Under the pieces are notes generated by a model. The model did no database searches and was not told where the DNA came from. It worked only from the letters and a program-made list of their open reading frames with translations. A stretch of 64,000 nucleotides of DNA. Source: Psychrosphaera sp. B3R10. GTDB lineage: Bacteria > Pseudomonadota > Gammaproteobacteria > Enterobacterales > Alteromonadaceae. The DNA is taken from NCBI RefSeq assembly GCF_018861025.1, contig NZ_JAHKQH010000024.1, forward strand, positions 1-64,000, in the 5' to 3' direction. The position numbers and the translations under genes were made by a program. Positions 50,001 to 56,666 of the stretch are shown one piece after another; the first letter of the stretch is position 1, and every line of letters starts with the position of its first letter.

Positions 50001-52116
50001 TGAAAGGGTAGAGTTAGCTAATTCATCACCGGTCATTATTAGCCAAATGAGTGACCTCGAAGCTCGTGGGGTTTATGTTGAACAGTATATTAATCATCAT
50101 AGTATGTTCAGTAATTTGCTTATCGGCAAACATACTCTGACCGATGTACTAAATGACCAAGGTCAATTGATTGATGTTGGTGTTACATTTGAAACAGATC
50201 ATTCCGGTGTTATTGACTGGGGATTTGGTGAAGAATTGTTCTATTGGTCTATAACGGATGAAGGTCGCGTTATTGTAGATTATGACGCAAGTAACGAAGT
50301 TGAGCGTTGGTATTGGCGCACGTTTTTTGAGCAAGAGTATGGCTACAGTGAAGGCATAGTTGGTATTGAAGTTGACTTCAATAATGACGGTATTTACGAG
50401 AAACATTTAGAACAACGTTTTAGTGCTTCTAAATCTACTCTTGCCTATGTAGGTTTAACAGATGTTGCTGGTAGACATACATTTACCAATCCGAGTGATA
50501 ATACGGAGCAAGAAATCGTATTTAATGAAGATGGTACTGGCGTCGTAACATGGGATGTAAACCCAGAAACGTTTACCTGGTCGTTTGATGCAGAAGGTCG
50601 AGTTGTTGTAGTTTATGACGATATTAATACGATTGAGACAGATCGTTGGACATGGCATTACACTGATAGAAATGACCAAGTCTATTTCTCAGGCAGTGTC
50701 ACATTAGAAGTTTCAGAATATGGCGATGGTAACTACAACCTTACGGAGTTTTCTTACGCCTTACTGACTAAGGAAGTTTATTCACAATCTTTAATTGGCG
50801 CTTGGTATTTAGGCAATGAACTCGATAACTCAGATTATAATGTCTTAATCTTTATTAACGACCATCAATATATCCTAGGTCACACCAAAAATATGGAAAA
50901 TAGCAACTTAGTTTCTGGTGAGTTTGGAAACTATAGTTGGAACGAATCGACTGGTGAATTCCAAGCTTATTTGATTGGTGAGAGCGACGGAGATGCGGGC
51001 CTTACGACTGAACCTTCACTGCTCTCATATAATGGAGACATGCTGACATTATATGAAAATGGTGGCGAAACGTTTGAGTTACATCGTATTGTTGGCGAAA
51101 ATGAAATTGCGGGTTCTTGGATTACACCAAGTTCAGGAGGCTTTGCGGGCCATAGCGTACTAACGATTATCGACGCAAATAGATATTTCTATATTCATAC
51201 CACTGAGGATTCAAATACTCAGCAAGTGACCGGTGAATATGGAACCTACACTTGGGATAAAGATACTTTCATTATGACGTCAGTTGTTGTTGACGAAAGT
51301 GACAGTAATCACGGGTTGAATGGCCTAGATAAAGAAGTGACCGTTGCCAACGGAATATTATCTATTATTGACGTAAACACATCACAATTAGACGCTGAAG
51401 CCACAATGATTGACGCAAATGCGTATCGCCCAGATTATGTGGCCATCGAAGACATTGACGGCGCATTTAATTTATATGTCATCGACGAACACGCCCGCTA
51501 CCAACAGAACTTCCAAACTAATGGAACCGGCTATGCGATCTGGGATGAAATGGACGGCATAGAGACGTTTAATTGGCAGTTTGATCCTAATTTAATGGAA
51601 ATTAATGTTGATTACGGGAGCGGTGGACTTCCTGATATATACCGATTCAAAAATCATAAACGTGATGAAAACGGCGCGCTAGCCGGACTTGAAGTTGTTC
51701 TAACGATAGATGATGACCTAGATGGCAATTATGATAGCGAAACTGTTGATGCTGTTTTGATCCCACTTGATCAGGTTATTGCAATGGGATTGGACGACGT
51801 TGTGGGGAGTCATCTTTTATATGAATATGTCGATGAAATATTGGTAGAGCGCTCTATTATCCTTAATCAGGACGGTACAGGTGTTATGGAGTGGGATGGT
51901 ATTCATAACTTTACGTGGCACCTCGATACTGAAGGGGCGGTAGTAATTGATTATAACAGTGAGACATTTACTGACCGATTGGTTTGGCAAGTCGCTTTTG
52001 ATGACTCGATAGGTGACTATCTAAACGGTGTTGTCGAGCTGCAAGTTGATAACGACGGTGACGGTATATTTGAAGAAGTGGACCTTACTTGGTATCCAGT
52101 CGAAAAATATGACTAA
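41023..52116 (+). CDS. Giant repeat-containing lipoprotein, 3,697 aa
   Basis: Signal peptide with lipobox LFGC (Cys20). Residues ~35-145 look Ig/cadherin-like and ~148-215 like a carboxypeptidase-regulatory-type domain (GAVVDDPIPNAIVTIRV ... ADENGLYRIP). Four thrombospondin-type-3 calcium segments (DxDxDGxxDxxD) lie at ~970-1037, ~1500-1575, ~2162-2231 and ~2665-2755. Between them are three related super-repeats of ~500-660 residues sharing 'ND..RE..L.GS' (1198, 1725, 2372) and, before it, 'D...A..FV'. A pullulanase-associated-like segment lies at ~1870-1945 (YYNREDKNFTGWTLHVW). An LRR-like stretch is at ~2760-3010, and the rest (3043-3697) is tandem modules 'F..DGTG...W...F.W....G...V.Y'. 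Surface adhesin or glycan-binding scaffold is my inference. The reading frame is intact throughout. SD AAGGAA precedes ATG 41023. Confidence 0.85.
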   Translation: MTNWLKTTGVVFCSVLLFGCLDKDDEVQVTQGAIIDRQTEASLSIVAAQMVEIQEQTAWSIRADVTATNGIEELPSQVRWEVVDAPSGFTMPLVWTDVVDGSSIVDFTTPDISEDQQVTLRVYAEVVESDTIAAAQIFHDITLELYANGEIVISGAVVDDPIPNAIVTIRVGEETFEVVADENGLYRIPIEFVDEDAVFEVTAVGQPGSGFESVEFKSYLGDGKSLLEDAGSDGELTASENININVSNVTTAIYVLVQDIIEEQSGETAPVEGAVLNQGEYDALVEQVDNEEVIQVAAVIQLVVDYGADLPENTNTVLELVEDLIKDEQAKDLFVQESIEQVVAENNDIDTLTLEDLVEDIIEDENLVPSADEQEFIGNYVVANTVRSFSSLFKNSKLLFGGVSLNANNVGTVSQFLTAGDRSFSWAVSGTQVIATFDSSFTLSEPLYPAKDDNTLFINGFSINQLANNANGRSWLVRVRGEYRNNSSGETTSFQSESVSITSINQSDLIAYNTSSLLNKELFLTVVDNSSAPTDNALLNASSQMLMFGEDSQGSFTNSNGNLVNFNWTIDALGSLNVAIVGSAGTPSQNITYRRVRKVTDSIAYNVSTVVNIDNNTYAFSDLAYNLSNSALPSDFSFNKTYKTVGSDDTFTLLPDNTGFYYYPANATKFEHFSYSVSSNTVNISSYGTQGRKCVVGTPCALSKSVEIEFDSFVNSRLTFHSVESKSGMNEGSVAIAKSIRDAVLTKSSIPATLSLYFAESDSVYSYFLNQDGSGQVNAGSETGVCSAVSWDVSDEGRLVVTENSTDTTFRLLAGSVKQGVFWATTGATSKLFSTTSKVNACADVAETFIPLIDENITLGNYRLDDTETGNQVVIRFNEDKTGYLINGAEYYNAELADSMSNYLAPLTWAINSEGRLNLSVSGSSSIELLLKQNTFTSGTVQLSRDTTNNNEFDEVTSFAISYIKGCNQDFDGDGISNCFDKDDDNDGAEDSVDAFPLNSAETSDFDKDGIGDNADLDDDNDGVADEIDADPFDPLVGERKEFTTAMVDGKVFVSTGVWQNGILPQSAETFTFGSSKTLIADHGLQNGITQAEFDWRISDDAVVLENGTTVNSETIYYPFDQILERFAFTQEVVDELNSAYENGQLGQNWIIVSSGVVNKSIVLVDDSVPGELEVNVEDTYAFEIEPITDYVFINDPRKEEMLGSYSAKLFDVSANISLGSSVSDVVGRWILNYDYTLTSELAFSQNYALLSDLFTITNDNIAFTEIAQDNFNVSMNNGALVLTSGEVSYTYTAVQQEGNLYLATVDKQVNGVSEYVLAVLIASFDDSASTFIGGLGKEFPNVHIAHINSGYADQWDGDKLKIENVWGYRFGPNGVLNRGITGKKGTMYNEGVDFFTLGTEWTWDANDSQVFLEILYDENTAYENHYLRTWDVIATNSSGFTAVFERERRTQDWNYDGTITADEENRWYILPRINFIAPDDLSRYQPAWDNTVAIGSFSDDDTDGDNIPNNSDNDDDNDGYSDLVELQLGTDPLDPASNGDDFDGDGIIDANDDDDDNDGVLDADDIAPTDPRVGAKLTIDSSVIDNTYLEITNSPLAKPSFSIEESGALVSFDHSTGVFVYADDQTYEVGTFAIVDDVLIIDSESDVDTYIEDVFYLAEMGIIDYQTAESYYNIIGSSDVVVREQSIGNDLYLIKQDGLVDTFYTIEKEQILFVNDWQRELLTGSTSLTPLLVENAEIVELTRLSDSTSIPFVDSEIVDKTWAMPVLIDTRSDDSMIKDVAVEFSSTTFESKVLDIQGSWAIDIDGKLHLTTEDGDLIVLTRYDEFDGMSSVHSLVTTQLKEQIEGAWIDGTGGYDMPTPVATATQNQAVIYYNREDKNFTGWTLHVWSGGECTGSLVTDTEWNDGLEPDGIDPEFGAYWTVDTVDDNSCINFIPHNVNEGIQTQDFKAYLAESDTNQFFVLSLDDRDGWDTTDVLTNPRTYASLDIYNMVDAVLSDYRYIGAQDSAASFAGIADHLVNFSWDLLDPDNYDESGNPYPHNFDFLVTLNSGHFIWETGGFDYNSVVENQRWEIDPIDGSFVERYIVNRSDMAENSDCTVNDIDCVIHYEYRFTPLSTVGNRTYFVGSYFYNPTAWAGQYDPMDINADTFNVGFLETSEFSDFDFDLDGISDTWDNDDDNDGVNDNDDSFPFDPNESHDTDQDGIGNNADLDDDNDGVDDENDVDPLDPEYGVKVEINANSFTNEYILISSGRGSNPDFNLFTANGIRLSYAANGEYRASNFNGDISGTWSVVNNTAIADLNGDTEVVWFTAWDLLDVGVVDFDTALRFVDEFGENSFEVEVRSTKEELSLIEESQLERHFRIVTTASYLPVDENYREALYGSVGAAAKLAIRNQYNATYRVESEMQFDTLSTANFNGVYTFPGLPYDSDDDGEIDSTITDIVDMNNNVSITGLTPDFTWQVVNGELVLTYPGVGLVKVKKHKTFAQSYSALVSSEFNGEHYSDYDLVVEHELSVDSSFIVDQAVLSAWSMTNPDSFDEHGVKPDWVYGYRLENGGASRTIFGNDIDLSYPNGGWIANNWQLKDGTITIETGIDEQYNNVNCADSDLICNPQYKRHWVPVAQEGQRLYVLEWEMENSNYWDFNNKVENWYMRILPRLNFYEVYPLNIDTDGDGVNDAIDDDADSDGVLNINDAFQFDTNEQVDSDGDGVGDNGDVFPNNPAEQFDNDMDGIGDNEDLDDDNDGINDVDDPTPYEDTRTVSMLNFNDAELSACLNDNYADELIYSVTNVVCNGYQVTDLSGIHQLPNIADFAIYDNEFVTDFSPLTALSYLRRFAISSPIFNNSDLADLASIDSLESLWINAGNVTSIESLRNHPSMNAIHIWGLQDTTQIEMDVILTWSEVLELALDAHTVSDFAVLGQLTSLRTLYIHGEVSDAEAVEIGKLVNLENFSFGWGPQWSQQAINDSVGQFTKLRELFINDMIVEDMSFLLSFDDLERVELANSSPVIISQMSDLEARGVYVEQYINHHSMFSNLLIGKHTLTDVLNDQGQLIDVGVTFETDHSGVIDWGFGEELFYWSITDEGRVIVDYDASNEVERWYWRTFFEQEYGYSEGIVGIEVDFNNDGIYEKHLEQRFSASKSTLAYVGLTDVAGRHTFTNPSDNTEQEIVFNEDGTGVVTWDVNPETFTWSFDAEGRVVVVYDDINTIETDRWTWHYTDRNDQVYFSGSVTLEVSEYGDGNYNLTEFSYALLTKEVYSQSLIGAWYLGNELDNSDYNVLIFINDHQYILGHTKNMENSNLVSGEFGNYSWNESTGEFQAYLIGESDGDAGLTTEPSLLSYNGDMLTLYENGGETFELHRIVGENEIAGSWITPSSGGFAGHSVLTIIDANRYFYIHTTEDSNTQQVTGEYGTYTWDKDTFIMTSVVVDESDSNHGLNGLDKEVTVANGILSIIDVNTSQLDAEATMIDANAYRPDYVAIEDIDGAFNLYVIDEHARYQQNFQTNGTGYAIWDEMDGIETFNWQFDPNLMEINVDYGSGGLPDIYRFKNHKRDENGALAGLEVVLTIDDDLDGNYDSETVDAVLIPLDQVIAMGLDDVVGSHLLYEYVDEILVERSIILNQDGTGVMEWDGIHNFTWHLDTEGAVVIDYNSETFTDRLVWQVAFDDSIGDYLNGVVELQVDNDGDGIFEEVDLTWYPVEKYD
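43931..44134 (+). repeat. Thrombospondin type 3 calcium-repeat segment 1
   Basis: Encodes residues ~970-1037 of the giant lipoprotein: repeated DxDGDGxxN and DDDNDGxxD, each likely to hold calcium through Asp side chains. Related segments: 45,520-45,748; 47,506-47,715; 49,016-49,287. The same DNA read on the other strand gives long serine-rich frames that are artefacts. Confidence 0.85.
46633..46870 (+). other. Pullulanase-associated-domain-like segment in the giant lipoprotein
   Basis: Encodes residues ~1870-1950: 'AVIYYNREDKNFTGWTLHVW' then 'CTGSLVTDTEWNDGLEPDG', 'FGAYWTVDTV' and 'INFIPHN'. This is the order of the pullulanase-associated domain (PUD), a small beta-sandwich that binds alpha-glucans: 'HYxRxDGdYxgWgLHvW', 'W..p....d..G.y..v.l', 'igFi.h.g'. 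It is inserted in the second super-repeat. The other super-repeats lack it. Confidence 0.6.
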
Positions 52117-52133
52117 GTCGCCATTTTAATATT

Positions 52134-52167
52134 AAAGCCACAACGTGTTGTGGCTTTTTTATTTTTA
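52134..52167 (+). terminator. Rho-independent terminator after the giant gene
   Basis: GCCACAAC / GTTGTGGC stem with a GT loop, then TTTTTTATTTTT, 20 bp after the stop codon. Confidence 0.9.
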
Positions 52168-52243
52168 ACATATTGCAAAGAGATGGCGTGGTAATTGCTT
52201 TAAACAATACATCAGAAATATAACGTTTTGTTTGGAGACAGTT

Positions 52244-52852
52244 ATGGAGTGGGCACTAGTCTTACTTATCGGTTTAGTTATTACAATTGGAGTCGTTGCC
52301 AGTCATTTTATTGACACGAGCAACCCTTATCCGTTTAAGAAGAAGGCACAATTATTTACTAATATTGAGCGTGGATTTTATGCTTTATTAGACCGTGCTG
52401 TTGGACAAGACTTTAAAATTGTTAATCGCGTTCGACTCAATGACATCATTCAGCCTAAAGATTCAGTGGGGGGGCGAGCAAAACGTTCCGCCGCATTAAA
52501 AGCTGGAAGTCGCGTTATTGACTACGTTTTATGCGACCCAAAAGATTTTAGGATCATTGCGGCTGTTGACTTAGTTAACCAAACACAAGGTGGGCATAAG
52601 TCTAAGGCGGATTGGTTTGTAACAGGTGCTTTAGAAGCCGCTGGCATTCCTCACATCAGAATTAAAGTTAAGAAAGGCTATCAGGTTGAAGAAATTAGAA
52701 ATGGTATCTTATACAAAATAGGCAAAAAAGAACGTGCTCATCCTCCCGAGCCGATCATCAAAGGCAATATTCCGCGTCGTCCTGTTGGAGCGCTATCAGC
52801 AAGCCAAGTTAAAGCTCAACTAACAAGCGTACCATTTGCCAAAGCATCTTAA
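52244..52852 (+). CDS. DUF2726-domain protein, membrane-anchored
   Basis: 202 residues from ATG 52244 with GGAGAC just upstream. An N-terminal membrane helix (~2-22, ALVLLIGLVITIGVVASHF) is followed by the DUF2726 domain at ~35-155: 'FTNIERGFYALLDRAVG', 'VNRVRLNDIIQPKDS', 'RVIDYVLCDPKDFRIIAAVDL', 'KADWFVTGALEAAGIPHIRIKVKKGY'. The fold is related to restriction-endonuclease-like proteins (the D...xExK-like positions appear as D in 'DYVLCDP' and 'AAVDL'), but function is unknown. A polar tail ends the protein. Confidence 0.85.
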   Translation: MEWALVLLIGLVITIGVVASHFIDTSNPYPFKKKAQLFTNIERGFYALLDRAVGQDFKIVNRVRLNDIIQPKDSVGGRAKRSAALKAGSRVIDYVLCDPKDFRIIAAVDLVNQTQGGHKSKADWFVTGALEAAGIPHIRIKVKKGYQVEEIRNGILYKIGKKERAHPPEPIIKGNIPRRPVGALSASQVKAQLTSVPFAKAS

Positions 52853-52883
52853 CACGCTTTGGATATTGCTTAATTATCTCAAT

Positions 52884-52911
52884 AACAGGGTATTGTTTAC
52901 AATATCCTGTT
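52884..52911. terminator. Strong hairpin, possible terminator
   Basis: AACAGGGTATTGT / ACAATATCCTGTT (12 of 13 paired, one G-T) with a two-base loop, 32 bp after the DUF2726 stop. The following TTTAGCC has few T's. Nothing else is evident in the 359-bp gap to the next gene apart from AT-rich promoter-like DNA. Confidence 0.5.
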
Positions 52912-53211
52912 TAGCCTTTCAACATTGAGTTTACCTAATTCACACATCTCAATAATTTAGTAACTTCCTCATGAGTAAAAACCACGCTTAGTTTCGATAA
53001 AACGGCAATTTAAATAACCCTAAATAAAACTTTTAGACTAATTAGGTATTTCGATTGTAATAACTCACTTTTTAACCAGAAATAACTTTTCTAATCCACC
53101 AAATTCGGCTAATTTGTTGGTATGTGTGCCAATTAGATAATGAAATAGATTAACTGTTGAACTATAATTTGGCGATAGAGATAAATTGTAGTGTGTAGTT
53201 TAGGGAAAATC

Positions 53212-54882
53212 ATGAAATTGCGTAATTTGACGATGACCATTGTGCTTTTAGCAATTGGTCTATTTGCCATGCAGGCGAATGCGGCATCAGTTGCTGAACT
53301 GAAGAGCAAAAAAAGGGAAGTGGCAAATTTATTTGCGAATTATCAAAAATACGCTGCAGACTATGAAGATGTTCAATCTAAACAGATGTTTATTCAGAAT
53401 AATCTTGGTGCAATCGAAAAAGAAGTCGACAAGTTAAAGACCGATCAAAATGGCTTTAAAAATGCGCCGATGAACTCAACCATAATCAAAGCACTACTCG
53501 AAGTCACTCAACAAATTGAACAAAAAGACGCAGAATATAAAGCTAAAGAGAACGAGCTAATTGCCGTTGAAAATCGTGCTAAAAATATATTGGTTCAAGT
53601 TGATTCCGCAGAAAGTCGCTACAAAAAATCTAATCGCAGTTTAAACCAATTGATCGATCAAACTATCGATTTAAAAGTCGCGGATGAAATTACTAAATTT
53701 GAAAGCCCAGTTCGCGCAAGTGAACGTGAACAAGTTTCTTGTTCGCGTAACGAGTCTGTAGATGATTGCGAAAACCGCGGCTACGATAAAGCAACGAATA
53801 AAATTCAAGACAGCAAACAACTGATCACCAGTAAAAGTGTTGTGCAAGATTTCGAATTGGAATCGGACTACGTAGAAAAATTCAGTAAAAATCGACTTAG
53901 TGATGTTAAAAAAGTCGTTGTAAGTGAAGACTATAATCCACAATCTCGTTCAATTATTCTAGTGGTTGAAGTTACCGCTTCAGTTTCTGCTGCTGCAGAC
54001 CAGGCGCTAATAGAAAAGTTTAGAGAAAAAGTGTCACTAGAGTATTCGGTATATCGATTTGTAGAAGGTGCGGCCGTATTGGATGTGGATGTCAATAATT
54101 CGCTAAATCAGAATTCCCCGCAACCGTTAAATAGCACACCTGTTCAACCAAATATGAACGTCGTTTTAGACACGTTGTTCACCCAAGGTTTAAAACATAT
54201 CAATTTAGAAAACTTTGAAGGCCCAAGTCAAAGTGCCTTTGCCATTGCACGTGAGATGGCAGGCATTAATATTGGACATGAACGAACTCAAATGTTGTTA
54301 ACTATGTTAGACGGTGGCGTTAGCATCAAGGCTAAAGAGTACGCCGTGTCGAACAAAATGACTAACGGCAACAGTTTGGTATTAAATTACCAAAAGTTAC
54401 AAGCAGATATTGGTGTTACTGCAAGTCACTGGATCCCAGAATACTTGAATGCGTACAATGTGTCGCAAAAACCAGTAGTTAAATCTGAAAGTAAGAAGAT
54501 CCAACAATTCGCAGAAGAGAAAGCTCGAAAATTGTCGAGTAAAGAAATTAAGTCTCTGCTGACATCTGCACGTTACTTAATCCGTAAAGATAAATACTTT
54601 AGCCCATCATCATCAAATGCCTTTGATAAAGTTAAGTTGGTTTTAGATTACGAACCAAGTAATAGCAAAGCAAAAGAGTATTACCAGAAGATATTTGAAG
54701 ATGCTGCAGAAGATGCCGTGGATCTTGCAGAAGACGGTGATTTTGATGAAGCTCGTGAATTAGTAAACTCTGGATTAGCTAAAGTTGCTGGCGAGTCTCG
54801 ATTAAAAGCTGCATTGGACAAAATATTAGAACTAGAAAGCCAACCGAAAAAAACCATTAGACGCGCGGTTGGTGGATTCTAA
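53212..54882 (+). CDS. Periplasmic coiled-coil protein of unknown function, 556 aa
   Basis: Start at ATG 53212, where a signal peptide begins (MKLRNLTMTIVLLAIGLFAMQANAA). Residues ~28-150 are a long coiled coil (AELKSKKREVANLFANYQK ... DKLKTDQNG). The middle contains a Cys pair (VSCSRNESVDDCENR) and a strand 'SRSIILVVEVTASVSA'; the C-terminal ~90 residues are helical with TPR-like acidic repeats (AAEDAVDLAEDGDFDEARELV). Followed 2 bp later by an LPP20-like gene. No known family recognised; likely an envelope assembly or stress protein. Confidence 0.6.
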   Translation: MKLRNLTMTIVLLAIGLFAMQANAASVAELKSKKREVANLFANYQKYAADYEDVQSKQMFIQNNLGAIEKEVDKLKTDQNGFKNAPMNSTIIKALLEVTQQIEQKDAEYKAKENELIAVENRAKNILVQVDSAESRYKKSNRSLNQLIDQTIDLKVADEITKFESPVRASEREQVSCSRNESVDDCENRGYDKATNKIQDSKQLITSKSVVQDFELESDYVEKFSKNRLSDVKKVVVSEDYNPQSRSIILVVEVTASVSAAADQALIEKFREKVSLEYSVYRFVEGAAVLDVDVNNSLNQNSPQPLNSTPVQPNMNVVLDTLFTQGLKHINLENFEGPSQSAFAIAREMAGINIGHERTQMLLTMLDGGVSIKAKEYAVSNKMTNGNSLVLNYQKLQADIGVTASHWIPEYLNAYNVSQKPVVKSESKKIQQFAEEKARKLSSKEIKSLLTSARYLIRKDKYFSPSSSNAFDKVKLVLDYEPSNSKAKEYYQKIFEDAAEDAVDLAEDGDFDEARELVNSGLAKVAGESRLKAALDKILELESQPKKTIRRAVGGF

Positions 54883-54884
54883 TT

Positions 54885-55292
54885 ATGTTTTTTCGCCAAT
54901 GCTTAATTGCAATCGTTATCCTGTTTTGTGGTTCAACTTATGCGGTTAACCCTTCAGCGCCTAGTTGGGCTGTCGACAGCTATGTGGAAGGTTATGTAAC
55001 TGGACTAGGCATAGGTAAATTAAAACCAAATAAAAAACACGCAGAACGATTTAGAGATAAAGCGGCGGAAATGATGGCTAAGGCCAATTTGGCTAAACAA
55101 TTTGAAATCCATATAGACAGTAAAACCTACGCATCTCGCGGTAAAAATGTAGATCCTAAGATTAGGGTTGATACGATTCAAACGTCAATCACATCAGTAC
55201 TTAGCGAAAAAACCGTTGAGGAACTCAAACGATGGGTCGATCCTAAAACCGGTACTCTCTATTTGTTGATTGGTATAAAACACGCTGAATAG
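54885..55292 (+). CDS. LPP20-like secreted protein, 135 aa
   Basis: Signal peptide MFFRQCLIAIVILFCGSTYA. The mature part begins 'PSWAVDSYVEGYVTGLGIGK' and has 'AERFRDKAAEMMAKANLAKQFEIHIDSKT', then 'RVDTIQTSITSVLSEKTVEELKRW', then 'LYLLIGI'. This is the LPP20 layout (W...y..G.G, A-repeat helix, final 'YvLv' strand), though without the lipobox cysteine common in that family. Tightly linked to the upstream gene, same operon. Confidence 0.65.
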   Translation: MFFRQCLIAIVILFCGSTYAVNPSAPSWAVDSYVEGYVTGLGIGKLKPNKKHAERFRDKAAEMMAKANLAKQFEIHIDSKTYASRGKNVDPKIRVDTIQTSITSVLSEKTVEELKRWVDPKTGTLYLLIGIKHAE

Positions 55293-55602
55293 CGCTTTAC
55301 GCTTCTATTTGTAATTAAAGGCGTAACGAATTCAAGTTTAATAGTGACTTTCTATGATTACTTACTATTTTTAAGAGTAGGTTAATGAAGTAAGCGTGAT
55401 TTTAGTATGAGTCTAATTGTCGTTTAGGTTTTATAATAATACGCACCCATCGGGCGATAAACGACGTTGCTATTTTATAAGTGGTCTAAAATGAGTGTTT
55501 GAATTCAACGGAAATTCAAAGTAATAGCGATTTGAAACCGTTGTTGTTAAAACGTAAATCAAGCTTAAGATTATTGAAAATATTGTTAAAAAGGGAAATA
55601 TA
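55293..55602. other. Intergenic region before the 55,603 gene
   Basis: 310 bp without coding evidence. AT-rich; TTATTGAAAATATTGTTAAAAAGGG just upstream of ATG 55603 holds its ribosome binding site. I see no clear terminator or repeat. Confidence 0.4.
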
Positions 55603-56481
55603 ATGAAAAATTCATTGAGAGTTGCTTTGTTTGGTATTACGTCCCTGGCGTCGACACAAGTGTTTGCAGATGTTTGGTTTGCACCGCGTGTAGAGTATAG
55701 TTTTACTCAGTATCAACAGTCTCTGGCCACTCAGTCTAGCGACGATATAGAAAATGGAAACTCATCTTCTAGTGGTGCCGATACTGTCGTTGACTTAAAC
55801 TTAATTACGATTGGTGGTGGAGCAACTTTCGGCATCAATGCGTTTTATGTTGATATCGATGTAAAGGCAACCCAGGATTCTGAATTACACGGATTTTATA
55901 ATGACCAATATCAAGTGAATGATATTGACCTAAAAGACAATGGCGGCGTTGACCGAAGTGAAGTGAGCTTAACAACTGGTTTTGGTTTTGAGCACTTTTC
56001 ACTTTTTGGTGGGGTAAAAATCACTTCTACAGAATTTCAACATGACATTTATTATGATTACCAAAATCCAGAAGATTCAACGCAAGATTATCCAGCATTT
56101 TTGATTAGCACCGAAAGTGGCAATAAACCATTAGTAACAAATACAACGTTTGACTCAACCGGTATCTTTGGCGGTATTTCAGTGCAATTTACGTTTGGCG
56201 AAAGCGGAGCATTAGCATTAAGTGCCGCTTACTCTAAGATTATTGATGCTGATTTAATAGACGACTGGCACAACGAAAGTTCTCAATATAATCTAAATGG
56301 TACAGGACAAGGTTTGTCCGCCAATGCAAAATTATCCTATGGTTGGTTATATGCTAAAGCAGAATACGCGAAATATGACTACACAGGTTATGAGCCACAA
56401 GATGAGAGCACAGCCGAATTTAATGATGATGTAACCGAAGAGTTTCTTCGTTTAGGTGGCGGTATTTCTATACTGTTTTAA
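55603..56481 (+). CDS. Outer-membrane beta-barrel protein, 292 aa
   Basis: Signal peptide to ~residue 22 (MKNSLRVALFGITSLASTQVFA). Alternating strand pattern throughout: 'DVWFAPRVEYSFTQY', 'VVDLNLITIGGGATFGINAFYVDIDVK', 'SLTTGFGFEHFSLFGGVKITST', and the final strand 'EFLRLGGGISILF', ending in Phe. Loops are acidic and Asp/Ser-rich, as in barrel proteins of low-temperature or marine bacteria. SD AAAAAGGGAAA precedes the ATG. No specific family recognised. Confidence 0.7.
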   Translation: MKNSLRVALFGITSLASTQVFADVWFAPRVEYSFTQYQQSLATQSSDDIENGNSSSSGADTVVDLNLITIGGGATFGINAFYVDIDVKATQDSELHGFYNDQYQVNDIDLKDNGGVDRSEVSLTTGFGFEHFSLFGGVKITSTEFQHDIYYDYQNPEDSTQDYPAFLISTESGNKPLVTNTTFDSTGIFGGISVQFTFGESGALALSAAYSKIIDADLIDDWHNESSQYNLNGTGQGLSANAKLSYGWLYAKAEYAKYDYTGYEPQDESTAEFNDDVTEEFLRLGGGISILF

Positions 56482-56508
56482 CCAATTAATGTATTTTGAT
56501 TTAGAGAA

Positions 56509-56538
56509 AAACCAGTAGCTTAGGCTACTGGTTTTTTT
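56509..56538 (+). terminator. Rho-independent terminator after the barrel gene
   Basis: AACCAGTAGC / GCTACTGGTT stem with a TTAG loop and seven T's, ~28 bp after the stop. Confidence 0.9.
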
Positions 56539-56666
56539 GTCGCTATCGCAAAAATCTAACGTATTTGCAAAGTGCTATAAGGCCTGTTTCTAATTAGATT
56601 AATTCCAATTAAAGCAAAGAATTGTTATAAGTAACTTTGCTCCGTATTTAATCGACAACATAATGA

